DNA of 64,000 nt from an uncultured Rubrobacteraceae bacterium (GCA_902806095.1 CADCVF010000059.1:17080-81079), one strand, 5' to 3'. Counted from the stretch's first letter, positions 34,776 to 44,620 are shown. Program-made: numbers and translations. Notes: a model not told the origin generated them from the letters alone.

Positions 34776-36128
34776 TCACCCCGGTATGCCTGCGACGGCC
34801 GCTTCTATCTCCTCCTCCGAGTGTTCGAGGTTGACCAGCTCTCCAGCGAGGTACTGCTGGTAGGCCGAGAAGTCGAAGTGGCCGTGGCCGCAGAGGTTGA
34901 AGAGGATGGTCTTCTGCTCTCCGGCTTCCTTCGCCTCGAGCGCGAGGTCTATGGTGGCTTTGATCGCGTGCGTCACCTCGGGAGCCGGCACGATGCCTTC
35001 GGTCCTGGCGAACGTAACCCCGGCCTCGAAGGTGGGGTTCTGGGCGTAGGCCCGCGCCTCGATGAGTCCCTCGTGTGCGAGCGCCGAGACTATGGGAGAT
35101 TCACCGTGGTAGCGTAAACCCCCGGCGTGGATGCCGCTGGGGACGAATGAGTGCCCGAGGGTGTACATCTTCATCATAGGGGTGGTGCCTGCGGTGTCGC
35201 CGAAGTCGTAGGTGTAGCGGCCCTTGGTGAGCGTCGGGCACGAGGCCGGCTCGACGGCCACGATGCGCGTATTCTTCCCGTTCTTGAGGTTCTCGCGGAT
35301 GAAGGGGAAGGCGACGCCGCCGAAGTTCGAGCCGCCCCCGGCGCAGCCGACGACCACATCAGGGTACTCGCCGGCAAGCTCCATCTGCTGCAGGGCCTCC
35401 TGACCGATCACCGTCTGGTGCAACAGCACGTGGTTCAGGACGCTCCCGAGTGAGTATTTCGCGTCCTCGTGTCCCACCGCGTCCTCGATCGCCTCGCTTA
35501 TGGCTATACCGAGCGAGCCCGGCGAGTCAGGGTGCTCCTCGAGGATGTTACGGCCTGCCTGCGTGAGGTCCGTCGGGCTAGAATGTACCTCTGCGCCATA
35601 GGTCTCCATCATGATGCGCCTGTAGGGTTTCTGGTCGTAGCTGACGCGGACCATGTAGACCGTGCAATCGAGGTCCATCACGCCGCAGGCGAAGGCGAGG
35701 GAGGAGCCCCACTGGCCCGCTCCGGTCTCTGTGGTCAGGCGCCTGACGCCCTCCTCGCGATTATAGTAGGCCTGGGGGACGGCGGTATTCGGTTTGTGGC
35801 TGCCCGACGGGCTGACACCTTCGTACTTGTAGTAGATGTGGGCCGGAGTATCGAGTTGCTTTTCGAGGCGGCGAGCACGGAGGAGCGGCGTCGGGCGCCA
35901 GAGAGCGTAGATCTCACGCACCTCTTCGGGGATGGGAACGTAGGAGTCCTGTGTCACCTCCTGCTCGATAACAGCTTGCGGGAAGATAGGGGCGAAAGCC
36001 TCGGGCCCGACAGGCTCCATCGTGGCAGGGTTCAGGGGTGGCTCGAGCTGGAAAGGCAGATCCGGCACCAGGTTGTACCAGCTCTCGGGGATGGCCTTCT
36101 CTTCGAGGAGAAACTTCGTGTATTCCAT
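34776..36128 (-). CDS. trpB2: TrpB-like PLP enzyme (TrpB2 type)
   Basis: 450 residues. The PLP Lys lies in [12 protein letters not shown], the phosphate loop in [12 protein letters not shown], and the N-terminal extension (to residue 80) and the length fit TrpB2, not the TrpA-bound TrpB1. It should join indole and serine to give tryptophan. No other trp gene is nearby. CAGGAGCTCCTC precedes the ATG. It lies between two phoD genes, with its own flanks of 185 and 257 bases. Confidence 0.88.
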   Translation of the reverse strand: MEYTKFLLEEKAIPESWYNLVPDLPFQLEPPLNPATMEPVGPEAFAPIFPQAVIEQEVTQDSYVPIPEEVREIYALWRPTPLLRARRLEKQLDTPAHIYYKYEGVSPSGSHKPNTAVPQAYYNREEGVRRLTTETGAGQWGSSLAFACGVMDLDCTVYMVRVSYDQKPYRRIMMETYGAEVHSSPTDLTQAGRNILEEHPDSPGSLGIAISEAIEDAVGHEDAKYSLGSVLNHVLLHQTVIGQEALQQMELAGEYPDVVVGCAGGGSNFGGVAFPFIRENLKNGKNTRIVAVEPASCPTLTKGRYTYDFGDTAGTTPMMKMYTLGHSFVPSGIHAGGLRYHGESPIVSALAHEGLIEARAYAQNPTFEAGVTFARTEGIVPAPEVTHAIKATIDLALEAKEAGEQKTILFNLCGHGHFDFSAYQQYLAGELVNLEHSEEEIEAAVAGIPG

Positions 36129-36385
36129 GAGGAGCTCCTGTTCCTGTAGCTATCAGCGGTCAGCTTACAGTGTTTCGTCGCACCGGGTCGACCGAGGCCG
36201 TCGGTGGTGTCGTTGGTGAAGCTTCCCTCGTGCTGGATCAGCCGTCTACCTTTAACACGTTCTTAAATCGGGATTTACTTGGATGAAACAATACATGGCA
36301 GGGTCGTTGCTATATTGTCCCGCGACGTGCTAATAGTACTGTCCTTGCGAGTAGAGAATCGCCTGGAATTGGAGAGGAGATCTCG

Positions 36386-38116
36386 ATGGGAGTACAGGGG
36401 AACTGGGAGAAACGGCGAGTCGGCACACTCGAGAGCCTCGGGTCCATAGACCGCAGGAAGTTCTTAGCGTTGAGCGGCATGAGCGCCGCAGCGCTGGTAT
36501 TGGGCGGAGGACCCCTCTCTGAAAGGACCATGGCCAGGCCCTCTTTCCGGGACGACCCTTTCTCCCTCGGCGTGGCTTCAGGCGACCCTCTGTCCGACGG
36601 GGTGGTGATCTGGACCAGGCTCGCCCCTGACCCGCTGGCCAAAGACGGAAGCGGTGGAATGCCTGACATAAAAGTTCCGGTGCGCTGGGAAGTGGCTACC
36701 GACGAAGGCTTCCGCAAGGTAGTCCGGCGTGGACTATCATTCGCCGCACCCGAGTTCGCCCACTCGGTTCACGTGGAGGTCGAAGGGCTCGACCCCGCGT
36801 GGGAGTACTTCTACAGGTTCAAGGCAGGCCCAGAGACGAACCCCCTGGGTAGGACGAAGACTGCCCCAGCGTCCGGCGCGAAGGTCTCGGAGCTCAGGTT
36901 CGCGTTCGCCTCGTGCCAGCAGTACGAGCACGGCTACTACACCGCCTACAGCCACATGGTCGAAGAAGACCTCGACCTCGTCATCCATCTCGGGGACTAC
37001 ATCTACGAGTACGGATCGAACGAGTACGTCGCCCCTGGCGGCAACGTACGCAAGCACGTCCCCGGCTCGGAGATCTTCGACCTCTCCGATTATCGGGTGC
37101 GCCACGCTCAGTACCGCGGCGCCGCCAACCTGCAGCGGGCCCACGCGGCGTTCCCCTGGATCGTGACCTGGGACGACCACGAGGGGGAGAACAACTACGC
37201 CGACGAGATCTCCGAGGAGGACTCCGAACGGGATCAGGACCCCGAGGTCTTCCTGAAGCGGCGGGCTGCGGCCTACCAGGCCTACTACGAACACATGCCC
37301 CTCAGACGCTCATCCGTACCCCGAGGGCCGAACGCGCGCCTCTACCGCAGGCTTACCTACGGCAAGCTCGCCGAGTTCAACGTCCTCGACACGCGCCAGT
37401 ACCGCACGGATCAACCTTGCGGCGACGCCTTCCCGGCTGACTGTCGCGGACGCTTCGACCCTGACCAGACGATCACCGGAGAGAGGCAAGAGCGCTGGCT
37501 CAGGAAGGGACTCGCCGCCTCCCACTCCCGTTGGAACGTCCTCGCCCAGCAGATCTTCATGGCCCAGATCGACCTGGTCAAAGGACCCAAGGAAGGCTTC
37601 TACGTCGACGGCTGGGACGGCTACGTCGCCTCGCGCGACCGCCTGCTCAACTTCCTGTACCGCAGGGAGATCAGCAACCCTGTGGTGCTGACCGGTGACT
37701 GGCACGCCAACTGGCTTTGCGACCTCAAGACCGACTTCGACGAGCCCGACTCACCCGTAGTCGGCACCGAATTCGTCGGTACCTCGATCACCTCGACCGA
37801 CTACGCTGCACCGCAGCCCCCTTATGGAGGCGTAGTCTTGGAAGAGAACCCGCACATCCGCTTCTTCGACAACCAGCGTGGTTACGTGCGCTGCCGGCTT
37901 ACGCCAGAGGAGTGGCGCACCGACTACCGCGTCGTGCCCTACGTAAAGTGGCCTGGAGCCCCGATCCGCACGAGGGCCTCCTTCGTCATACAGGATGGGG
38001 ACCCAACCGCCCACCAGGTCGGAGGCGCACCGTCGGCACGTAGCGACCGTACGGCTTCGCGTGCCGCGGGAGCCGGCGGTGTTGGATCTACCCCGAAGCG
38101 ACCGGATCAACCATGA
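36386..38116 (+). CDS. phoD: PhoD-type alkaline phosphatase, second copy
   Basis: 576 residues. A proper Tat signal is present (DRRKFLALSGMSAAALVLGG, about residues 22-41). Motifs in order: FSLGVASGDPLSDGVVIWTRL, FAFASCQQYEHGYY, VIHLGDYIYEYG, IVTWDDHEGENNY and VLTGDWHANW. It differs clearly from the phoD at 32581, so this is not a recent duplication. Its first residues (MGVQGNW) resemble those of the PhoX at 40700 (MGVTGNW). GGAGAGGAG precedes the ATG. A long Ala/Arg-rich tail follows the domain. Confidence 0.9.
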   Translation: MGVQGNWEKRRVGTLESLGSIDRRKFLALSGMSAAALVLGGGPLSERTMARPSFRDDPFSLGVASGDPLSDGVVIWTRLAPDPLAKDGSGGMPDIKVPVRWEVATDEGFRKVVRRGLSFAAPEFAHSVHVEVEGLDPAWEYFYRFKAGPETNPLGRTKTAPASGAKVSELRFAFASCQQYEHGYYTAYSHMVEEDLDLVIHLGDYIYEYGSNEYVAPGGNVRKHVPGSEIFDLSDYRVRHAQYRGAANLQRAHAAFPWIVTWDDHEGENNYADEISEEDSERDQDPEVFLKRRAAAYQAYYEHMPLRRSSVPRGPNARLYRRLTYGKLAEFNVLDTRQYRTDQPCGDAFPADCRGRFDPDQTITGERQERWLRKGLAASHSRWNVLAQQIFMAQIDLVKGPKEGFYVDGWDGYVASRDRLLNFLYRREISNPVVLTGDWHANWLCDLKTDFDEPDSPVVGTEFVGTSITSTDYAAPQPPYGGVVLEENPHIRFFDNQRGYVRCRLTPEEWRTDYRVVPYVKWPGAPIRTRASFVIQDGDPTAHQVGGAPSARSDRTASRAAGAGGVGSTPKRPDQP

Positions 38117-38192
38117 AAGTGGCCGGGATCTTCTAGCCGGACGTCGCGCTTAAGGGCGAGATTACGCGCTTGCGAAGGCCCACATCCTCGTC

Positions 38193-38359
38193 CTACGGTG
38201 CGACGTTCTCCTCGACGATCTCAGGCTCGAAGGAGAAGACTTCCTCGCCGCGGGGGTCGACTGTCGCGCGCACCCAGTGTACGTCCGGGCTGCCGAAGGT
38301 CTCCGAGTGAAGTTCAGCGGACGTGTCTCGGAGAGTATGAAATCTTTGGCAGGGGTTTC
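38193..38359 (-). other. Short coding-like fragment after the phosphodiesterase gene
   Basis: On the minus strand an open frame different from the upstream gene's ends at 38193 and reads ...SPDVHWVRATVDPRGEEVF and following residues, an acidic, protein-like tail without a start codon. It may be the end of a lost secreted protein, or of the phosphodiesterase before a frameshift near 38360. I cannot tell which. Confidence 0.3.
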
Positions 38360-39364
38360 TCAACTCCCGCGACAGGCCTTCGATGCTTCCGCCGCCAGAC
38401 TCGCGCCCGTCTTGCCACCAGCCGCGTCCTTGCCGAGCACCCCTTCGAGGCGGTCGGGGAAGTTGGTGAACATGCCGTCGACGCCGAGGGAGCGCAAGGC
38501 CTCCATCTCCACTGTCTCGTTCACGGTGTAGGGATGTACGTCCAGGCAGCGGGCGTGCGCCGCTTCCACGAGCGCGGCGTCCACGTCCGTCTTCGAAGGG
38601 CCCATACCGACGGCGTAGGTCAGCACGAGGTCGAGTTGTGCCCGTATCGACTCGCTCGTCTCTGTGCTTGAGTGGAGTTGGATCAGGGGCAGTGATGGTT
38701 CGAGGGCGTGGATCTTCTGCAGGCTCGCTGCGCTGAAGGACTGGATCAAGACCTGCCAATCCTTGGCCGCTGGCTCGATCAGGTCGTACTTCTCCATCAA
38801 CCGCAGCAGCTCCTCTTCCATGCCTGGTGCCGCTTCTGGGTTCTTGGTCTCGATGTAGTAGTTGACGCTCGTACCGTAGCGCTGGAAGACCTCTTCTAGC
38901 GTCGGTATCTTCAGGCCGACATAATCCTCGCTCGCGTACTGTGGGTAGGCCTCGTTGAACCAGCTCCCCACGTCGCACATCTTTATCTGCTCGAGGGTCC
39001 TCTTGATGACGGGGCCCGAGCAGAACCGCTTCGGCACTCCTGGCGGCGCCTCAGCAGTGCGGTCGAGGGTGTCGTCGTGCATGGCTACGAGCACGCCATC
39101 CTTGGTAAGCTGAAGGTCCTGCTCGATGTAGTCAGCGCCCATCTGCAGCGCCAGGTCGTAAGCGGGGATCGTGTGCTCCGGCGCGTACCCGGAAGCTCCC
39201 CTGTGGCCGATGTTCAGTACCGGCTCGTCCTGGGGTGGCTACTCGGGCGCTGCCCCCGCCGAGGCCACGAGCGCGAGCAGCGCCGTGAGTCCGACCGCAA
39301 GCGAGCCAGCAAGCAGAGATAACCGCCCGCGAACCCGCACTGTCTGGGTATGCTCAAGTCTCAT
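38360..39364 (-). pseudogene. Secreted glycerophosphodiester phosphodiesterase with an in-frame amber codon
   Basis: The full frame starts at ATG 39364 with GGGAGGATGG upstream. It has a signal peptide (RGRLSLLAGSLAVGLTALLA), then TAG at codon 42 (39239-39241), then the GDPD domain in the same frame: NIGHRGASGYAPEHTIPAYD, GADYIEQDLQLTKDGVLVAMHD, YYIETKNPEA and the C-terminal VDGMFTNFPDRL. The next ATG (39142) lies after the catalytic HRG, so a restart there would give an inactive protein. The lesion is a single amber or a sequence error. It belongs to the phosphate-scavenging group. Confidence 0.8.
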
Positions 39365-39444
39365 GTTTCCATCCTCCCGTCTCGCTGTACCTGTGACTTC
39401 CGGTCGACCGTAACCTACTCACCCCACGGCTTTCACCGTCAGGC

Positions 39445-40590
39445 CTATAGCAGACTGTTCTCCGCCGCCAGAACGATCACACGCGTGGTCTGGCTCCTGT
39501 TGAAGTTGTCGTCACTCACAAGTACGAGCGACTGCCTTCCGTCGGGCAAGACCGGTCCGAGGGTTAGGGCCTCGAAATTGTCCAGGAGCGGGTTGGGCTG
39601 GACGGCGCCAGGGGCGGTCTTCGCGCCGCTTGGTGGACAGTCGGCCAGATCGACCAGCAACTCTTTTTGCACAGGCTCCACGTTCGACGCGGCGAGGCTT
39701 TCGACTCCGGAGACATCAGCGGCCCCTGCTAGCGAGACGCGGTAGATCTTGACTGTGTTGCCTACCCCGGCCTGGAAACCGCGCTCCAGCACCAACAGTT
39801 CGTCTTCTGAAAGCGCCACGATCTCGACGACTCCAAGCCCGGGATCCGCCAGGTAGTAGAACTCCTCCGCTGGCACGAAACCGTTTTTCGCGTCGTTCTC
39901 GTAGCGCAGGATGCGGATGCGGTCGCCCCCTTCGGCGGTCTCCCCGTCGGAGGTGAGGTAACCCTCGTTGGCTGTGAACAGGCTCTGGCCCTCAGGACTG
40001 AGCGAGAGGCTCTCGAACGACTGGTTGGTCCGTCCCCCTCCGCCCTGGACGAGGAAGCGCTCAGGCACCGGCAACTCTCCAAGCAGTGTTCCGTCGAGCG
40101 CGAAGCGCCTGATGGAGGGCTTCGTCTCCGAGGATACGAGCAGCTCCCCGTCGGGTGTTAGCGCGATGCCCTCACCGTCGAAGTTCACCCCCGTGAACGG
40201 TTGGCCACTTGCATCCTTCAAGGTGGTGACATTGAGGATTCTCGGCTTGCCGAGTCTCTGGCCGTCGGTCGGCAGGCGCAGGGTGTAGAAGCGGGCTGGC
40301 GTAGTACCCTCATTATCCACCAGGCCGTAGTATACGCCCCGTCCGGCGTCGTAGGTCAGGCCAGAGAGGCCGCCTATGTTTGTGCCCTCGAAGGTTCGCT
40401 TGTCCAGCGCGTCTGAGAACCCGAACGGGTCAACGCCGGCGGCGCACTGCGTTGTGTCAGGCTGGGGTCTTGCGGCTGTTGCCGGCTCTGGGCCGGCAAA
40501 GCTCGCGGCGCAGGCCATCAGGAGCAGAGCGGCCAGCACGAGGATCAAGAGCTTGTGAGTTCTGGTGGTCGTTCTGTGAATCCGGATCAT
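39445..40590 (-). CDS. Secreted phytase-like esterase
   Basis: 381 residues. Signal peptide or lipobox at the start (LLILVLAALLLMACAAS). The body fits the 'esterase-like activity of phytase' family: GGLSGLTYDAGRGVYYGLVD, VNFDGEGIALTPDGELLVSSE, ESLSLSPEGQSLFTANE and VLERGFQAGVGNTVKIYRV, a beta-propeller. It may release phosphate from phytate or other esters. ATG 40590 is preferred to 40608 because GAGGAA lies upstream. It lies between the phosphodiesterase and phoX genes in the same direction. Confidence 0.85.
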   Translation of the reverse strand: MIRIHRTTTRTHKLLILVLAALLLMACAASFAGPEPATAARPQPDTTQCAAGVDPFGFSDALDKRTFEGTNIGGLSGLTYDAGRGVYYGLVDNEGTTPARFYTLRLPTDGQRLGKPRILNVTTLKDASGQPFTGVNFDGEGIALTPDGELLVSSETKPSIRRFALDGTLLGELPVPERFLVQGGGGRTNQSFESLSLSPEGQSLFTANEGYLTSDGETAEGGDRIRILRYENDAKNGFVPAEEFYYLADPGLGVVEIVALSEDELLVLERGFQAGVGNTVKIYRVSLAGAADVSGVESLAASNVEPVQKELLVDLADCPPSGAKTAPGAVQPNPLLDNFEALTLGPVLPDGRQSLVLVSDDNFNRSQTTRVIVLAAENSLL

Positions 40591-40630
40591 GTGTTCCTCA
40601 AGGTCCATGCTTTTGTCCTACAGTAGAGAA

Positions 40631-40651
40631 GGGAGCAGCGTGGCTGCTCCC
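40631..40651 (-). terminator. Hairpin terminator after phoX
   Basis: Perfect 9-bp stem GGGAGCAGC / GCTGCTCCC with a three-base loop, followed by TTCTCT in the direction of phoX transcription, 50 bases after its stop. It would separate phoX from the phytase-like gene. Confidence 0.6.
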
Positions 40652-40699
40652 GTCAATCTTCAACTGCACGATTGTCACTCTTCTGGCGATCTTCGCTCT

Positions 40700-42079
40700 C
40701 TAACGCCGCCGCGGGAAGGGACCGGTGATCGCGTAGGTCACCGCGTTGCCTCCCACAGGGCCAGTTGGCAGGCTTCCGCGCTCGCCCTGCTGGTTGAGGA
40801 AGAAGACCGAGCCGTCCAGTGAGAAGCAGCCGCCGCAAAACTCGGTGTCGTTGGTGATCGTCCGGGCGAAGTCATAGATCTTTCCGTCCGGGGTGAGCCC
40901 GCGGACGAAGTGCTCGCCTGCGGAATCCTCCTGCAGGAAGATGTCGCCTGTCTTGGGCACGATCACGATGTTGTCCGGCTTCTTGAGCGTCGCCTCGTTG
41001 GTTGACTCGTAGATGAGCGTGATGGTCTGACTGCGCGGGTCGAACTCGTAGACCTGGCCCAGATCGGCCTCGCCACCTTCCGTACAGTCGAAGTAGACCC
41101 TGTTGCCCCGCACCCATATGCCCTCTTCGCGGTCGAAGATCGCCGCACCCCGAGCTTTGGCCTGCTCGCCCACCGCCAGAGGTGTGCTGTCAGTGTCGTC
41201 GACAGGGTTCGGCTCTTCTATGGTCACCCACTCGACCTTATGGGGCTTGCCGACCCTGGGGAAGGCGTCCATGAGAGCGTTGTCGACGCGTTTGATCTTG
41301 AGCGCCTGAAGTACACCGTCGGTGTCGGCGAGGTCGCCGCTGCTCCCCGGCAGATTTTCGGGGATGTAGCGGTAGAAGAACGAGTCGTCCCTGCGATCCT
41401 CGGTCTCGTAGAGGATGCCGCCCAGCCAGGCCACAGCCTCGTGCACGAAGCGCCCGGCGGCGGTGACGGGCCTCGCCTCCACGGGTCCTCCGACTGAAGC
41501 GTCGATCTCGAATATATAGCCGTGCGGTGTGCCCGTGTCGCCCCGGTTTACGACCTCCTCGCAGGTGATCCAGGAGCCCCAAGGCATCTGCCCGCCGGCG
41601 CAGTTGGTGTCCGTGCCACCGAGGATGGCGAAGTCCTCGATTACCTGCAAGTTCCGATCCACGATGAGCTTGGTGCCGCCAGCGACGTAAGTAGGGTCCT
41701 GATCATAGCGATCATCCTCCGGTACCATCACGGGAATCTCACCAGCCTTACGCTGGTTCTCGTGGTTGCGGATCAGGATGGTGCTCCCGTCCGGTCCAGG
41801 GAAGGCGCCCATACCGTCGAAGATGCCTGGCGTGAGGTTGCCGTCGTCCATCGGGTCGCCCTGCCGCGAGATCACCTTGTAGCTGAAGCCGCGGGGCAGC
41901 GCCAGATCACCCATCGGCACCAGGGGCCCGTAACCACTGACGCGCGCTACCAGCTTATCTTCGGCCTCGCACGCTCCCAGCGCCGTAAGGCCGCCACCGG
42001 CCGTAACCACCATCGCAGCCGCTCCCCGTACGAAAGACCGGCGGCTTATCCGACCATCCCAGTTGCCCGTAACGCCCAA
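40700..42079 (-). CDS. phoX: PhoX-family phosphatase
   Basis: 459 residues. Tat signal SRRSFVRGAAAMVVTAGGG at residues 12-30. PhoX features: LIRNHENQRKAGEIP, GGTDTNCAGGQMPWGSWITCEE, HEAVAWLGGILYETEDRRDDSFFYRY and FCGGCFSLDGSVFFLNQQG. These enzymes need Ca2+ and Fe and release phosphate from many esters; they are usually induced by phosphate starvation. It completes a set of five phosphate-releasing genes within 10 kb. Confidence 0.9.
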   Translation of the reverse strand: MGVTGNWDGRISRRSFVRGAAAMVVTAGGGLTALGACEAEDKLVARVSGYGPLVPMGDLALPRGFSYKVISRQGDPMDDGNLTPGIFDGMGAFPGPDGSTILIRNHENQRKAGEIPVMVPEDDRYDQDPTYVAGGTKLIVDRNLQVIEDFAILGGTDTNCAGGQMPWGSWITCEEVVNRGDTGTPHGYIFEIDASVGGPVEARPVTAAGRFVHEAVAWLGGILYETEDRRDDSFFYRYIPENLPGSSGDLADTDGVLQALKIKRVDNALMDAFPRVGKPHKVEWVTIEEPNPVDDTDSTPLAVGEQAKARGAAIFDREEGIWVRGNRVYFDCTEGGEADLGQVYEFDPRSQTITLIYESTNEATLKKPDNIVIVPKTGDIFLQEDSAGEHFVRGLTPDGKIYDFARTITNDTEFCGGCFSLDGSVFFLNQQGERGSLPTGPVGGNAVTYAITGPFPRRR

Positions 42080-42195
42080 GAGACCAGCCTCGACCTGGAT
42101 CGATGTGCTTTCCGAGGGAAAGATACACCAATAAACCTCGAGAGCGTCGTTTCATGGTCGTAAACTCTTCGCTAGAGCTGAGTCCCTCTCTCCTA

Positions 42196-42315
42196 CTATC
42201 GTGTCTCTACAATAAGCGTGTGCTCGCCATCAGGGGTGGCTTTGACGAGAACCTCCTTGCCGCGGTTGGTCCTGCTGACTCTGTAGTTAAGACCGTCGGC
42301 GTCGTGCCGGTACAT
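42196..42315 (-). CDS. Small open reading frame (39 aa)
   Basis: ATG 42315 to TAG 42196 encodes a charged peptide with alternating pattern (NYRVSRTNRGKEVLVKATP). Composition looks coding and it lies in the same direction as the 81-residue gene upstream. The ribosome site is weak. No known family recognised. Confidence 0.4.
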   Translation of the reverse strand: MYRHDADGLNYRVSRTNRGKEVLVKATPDGEHTLIVETR

Positions 42316-42380
42316 CACGCGGCTCGAAGGGCCCCGTACGAGTTCTTGGCATCAAGAACGCCCCAACGCAAGATCCGGTC

Positions 42381-42626
42381 TTACGCGCGCCTCTTGAGGC
42401 GTCTGGACTGCCGTTCGTTGCCGCGCTTGAAGTCGCCGGTGACGCGGGCCATGAGATGCTGCGCCTCGCGGTCCCCGAGAGCCTCGATGCGGTTCACGAA
42501 CTTCGCGGCGGCTTCGCCACGCAGGGTGGTGACGGGATGGCCGTGGTAGGAGATCTCGACCTCCCCACTCTTGCGCGTCAGGTAGGCGAAGGCCGCCTCG
42601 TCGATGCTGGTGCGCCGCCCGCTCAA
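42381..42626 (-). CDS. Hypothetical protein (81 aa)
   Basis: TTG start; the product begins SGRRTSIDEAAFAYLTRKSG and ends with a very basic tail (NERQSRRLKRRA). The middle (PVTTLRGEAAAKFVNRIEAL) recalls actinobacterial prevent-host-death-like folds, but I would not assign one. Its first bases overlap the end of the S9 peptidase gene, so it is probably cotranscribed with it. It could bind nucleic acid given its charge. Confidence 0.5.
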   Translation of the reverse strand: MSGRRTSIDEAAFAYLTRKSGEVEISYHGHPVTTLRGEAAAKFVNRIEALGDREAQHLMARVTGDFKRGNERQSRRLKRRA

Positions 42627-44395
42627 CCACCCGTCTCCAGATGACGTTCCAGGAAGCCGGCTATCTTCGGGTAGGCGTCGAGGCGGTTCTTCAGTTTGGC
42701 GAGGCCGTGGCCCTCGTCGGCGTAGAGCAGGTACTCGACTGTGCCGCCGTTGCTTTTCACGCGTTCGACGATCTGCTCCGCCTCTCCGACGGGCACACGT
42801 GGGTCGTTCTTTCCGTGGACGACCATGAGCGGGGCCGTGATGTCCCCGGCCTTGTGGATAGGGCTTATGGACTCGAGGAACGTGCGGTCGTTCTCCAGCG
42901 AGCCGTACTCTGGCTCGCGCAAGGAGCGGCGGTAGCTGCCCGTGTTCTCCAGGAAGGTGACGAGGTTAGCGATCCCCACGATATCTACCCCGGCGGTCCA
43001 TAGCTCCGGGTGCTCGGTCATCGCCGCGAGCACCATGAACCCGCCGTATGAGCCGCCCATTACCGCTATGCGCCCGTGGCCGCGTTCCCTCAGCCAGTAC
43101 GCCGCGTGTGCCAGGTCCTCGACGGAGTCCATCCTCAGGCCTACGTCGTCGAGGTGCGTGTAAACCTTGCCGTATCCCGTCGAGCCGCGGACGTTCGGGA
43201 AGAACACGGCGAAGCCCAGGCCGAGGAGGTACTGAGTCACGGGGGCGAAAGCGGGGCGTGCCTGGCTCTCCGGGCCGCCGTGGACGTTCACGATGACGGG
43301 TGCGTTCTCCGTTTCAGGCTTGTAGTAGAGGGCCGGTATCTCTCGCCCGTCGAAGCTGGTGTAGCGAACGAGCCGCGGCTTGCGGAAGGTCCGAGGCGGG
43401 ATGCCTGCGGTCGATGAGCGGGTAAGGCGGCGTGCGTCGCCGTCGGGCAGATCGACGACCCAGACGTCGGGGTTGCGGTCGGGGGCCGTGAGGGTGAAGG
43501 CGAGCCGCCCCGAGTCGGGCGAGAACTCGAAGCCGCCCACGATGCCTTCCGGTATCTGCGGGTCAGGCATCCTTCGTCCTCTGCCGTTGAAGAGCAGCAC
43601 GTCCGAGTAGCCGTCAACGTTGCGGGCCGCGACGAGGTAGCGGCCGTCCCTCGAGAGCTCGACGCTCTCGACGTCCCGATCGTCCGGGGTGAGGTACTCG
43701 AGATCTAACGTCGCGAGGTCGAGGCGGGCGAGACGCAAAAACTCCCCGTCGCGGTCCGTCGCCAGGTAGAGGCTCCCGCCATCCGGCATCACGTTCGCGC
43801 CGGTGAACCTCGCGTCCCCCTCGTGCCCGGTCAGGAGCGTCGCCTCGCCGGTTTCGAGGTCCACTCTGTAGAGATCGTTGTTCACGTTGGAATGGTGGCG
43901 GGAGACGATCAGAGCCCTCCCGTCAGGAGCCCAGTCCGCTACCGTATGGTAGCCTGAGACCTCCCAGACCATCTCGGGCTCGCCCTCCGGTAGTACCTGG
44001 ACGAACACATCGAAGTCCGTCCCGTTGCGGCGGGTCGCCGTATACGCGATGCGGCTTCCGTCGGGCGAGAAGCCCCCAGGATAATGTATAGCGTCAGGGT
44101 CGCCGGTAAGGTCCCTGACCTCGCCGTCTCCGAGGAGAAACAGCTGCGAACGTTCGTTGCCGCCGGCGTCCATGCCGAAGAGGAGCCTGTTCTCCTCTGG
44201 CGAGTAAAGGGCGCCCGAGATGCGCTCCTCGTGGAAGGTGAGTTGCTCGGGCCAGGAAGGAGCTTCGCTGGCGACCTCCCAAACCTGGGGTACGCCGGTG
44301 ATCTCCGTCAGGAAAGAGACCCTCGTGCCGTCGGGAGACCAGCTCGCGCCCCAGGCACCTCTTACTTTGAGATATCGGGCGAACTCGTAGGACAA
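42623..44395 (-). CDS. S9-family prolyl oligopeptidase-like peptidase
   Basis: About 590 residues. Residues 1-340 form a beta-propeller with WSPDG, FSPDGSRIAYTA and WAPDGRALIVSR repeats. The C-terminal alpha/beta hydrolase has the nucleophile MGGSYGGFM, the Asp in VVHGKNDPRVP and the His in YADEGHGL. It should trim acylated or short peptides. I chose TTG 44395 because GGAAGGGA lies six bases upstream; an ATG at 44428 is possible. No signal peptide. Its promoter side holds repeat array R5. Confidence 0.88.
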   Translation of the reverse strand: MSYEFARYLKVRGAWGASWSPDGTRVSFLTEITGVPQVWEVASEAPSWPEQLTFHEERISGALYSPEENRLLFGMDAGGNERSQLFLLGDGEVRDLTGDPDAIHYPGGFSPDGSRIAYTATRRNGTDFDVFVQVLPEGEPEMVWEVSGYHTVADWAPDGRALIVSRHHSNVNNDLYRVDLETGEATLLTGHEGDARFTGANVMPDGGSLYLATDRDGEFLRLARLDLATLDLEYLTPDDRDVESVELSRDGRYLVAARNVDGYSDVLLFNGRGRRMPDPQIPEGIVGGFEFSPDSGRLAFTLTAPDRNPDVWVVDLPDGDARRLTRSSTAGIPPRTFRKPRLVRYTSFDGREIPALYYKPETENAPVIVNVHGGPESQARPAFAPVTQYLLGLGFAVFFPNVRGSTGYGKVYTHLDDVGLRMDSVEDLAHAAYWLRERGHGRIAVMGGSYGGFMVLAAMTEHPELWTAGVDIVGIANLVTFLENTGSYRRSLREPEYGSLENDRTFLESISPIHKAGDITAPLMVVHGKNDPRVPVGEAEQIVERVKSNGGTVEYLLYADEGHGLAKLKNRLDAYPKIAGFLERHLETGG

Positions 44396-44424
44396 CAGGG
44401 TCCCTTCCAAGTAGGTGCCAAAGA

Positions 44425-44605
44425 GCATGTTAGCATGTCAGCATGTCAGCACTACTTCAGCTGGTCAGCTCGTTTGGAGAGCGGTCCGAGTTCGTTTTGC
44501 CCTGCGGTGGATAAGGGCGCGCAACGTTTGCCACGGAGCCAGGCTGCCGGACACTTGCTGAAATGCTGACTAGCTGACATGCTGAGGTGCTGAGCGACCG
44601 AAGGG
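44425..44605. repeat. TCAGCA-type repeat array R5 in two blocks
   Basis: Block one (44425-44475) reads AGCATGTCAGCATGTCAGC and CTTCAGCTGGTCAGC; block two (44551-44605) is the opposite orientation, TTGCTGAAATGCTGACTAGC and on to AGCGACCGAAGGGAGCG. The 75 bases between are unrelated. Thus the two blocks face each other between the S9 peptidase and the TPR-like gene. Confidence 0.65.
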
Positions 44606-44620
44606 AGCGTAGGAAAGAGC

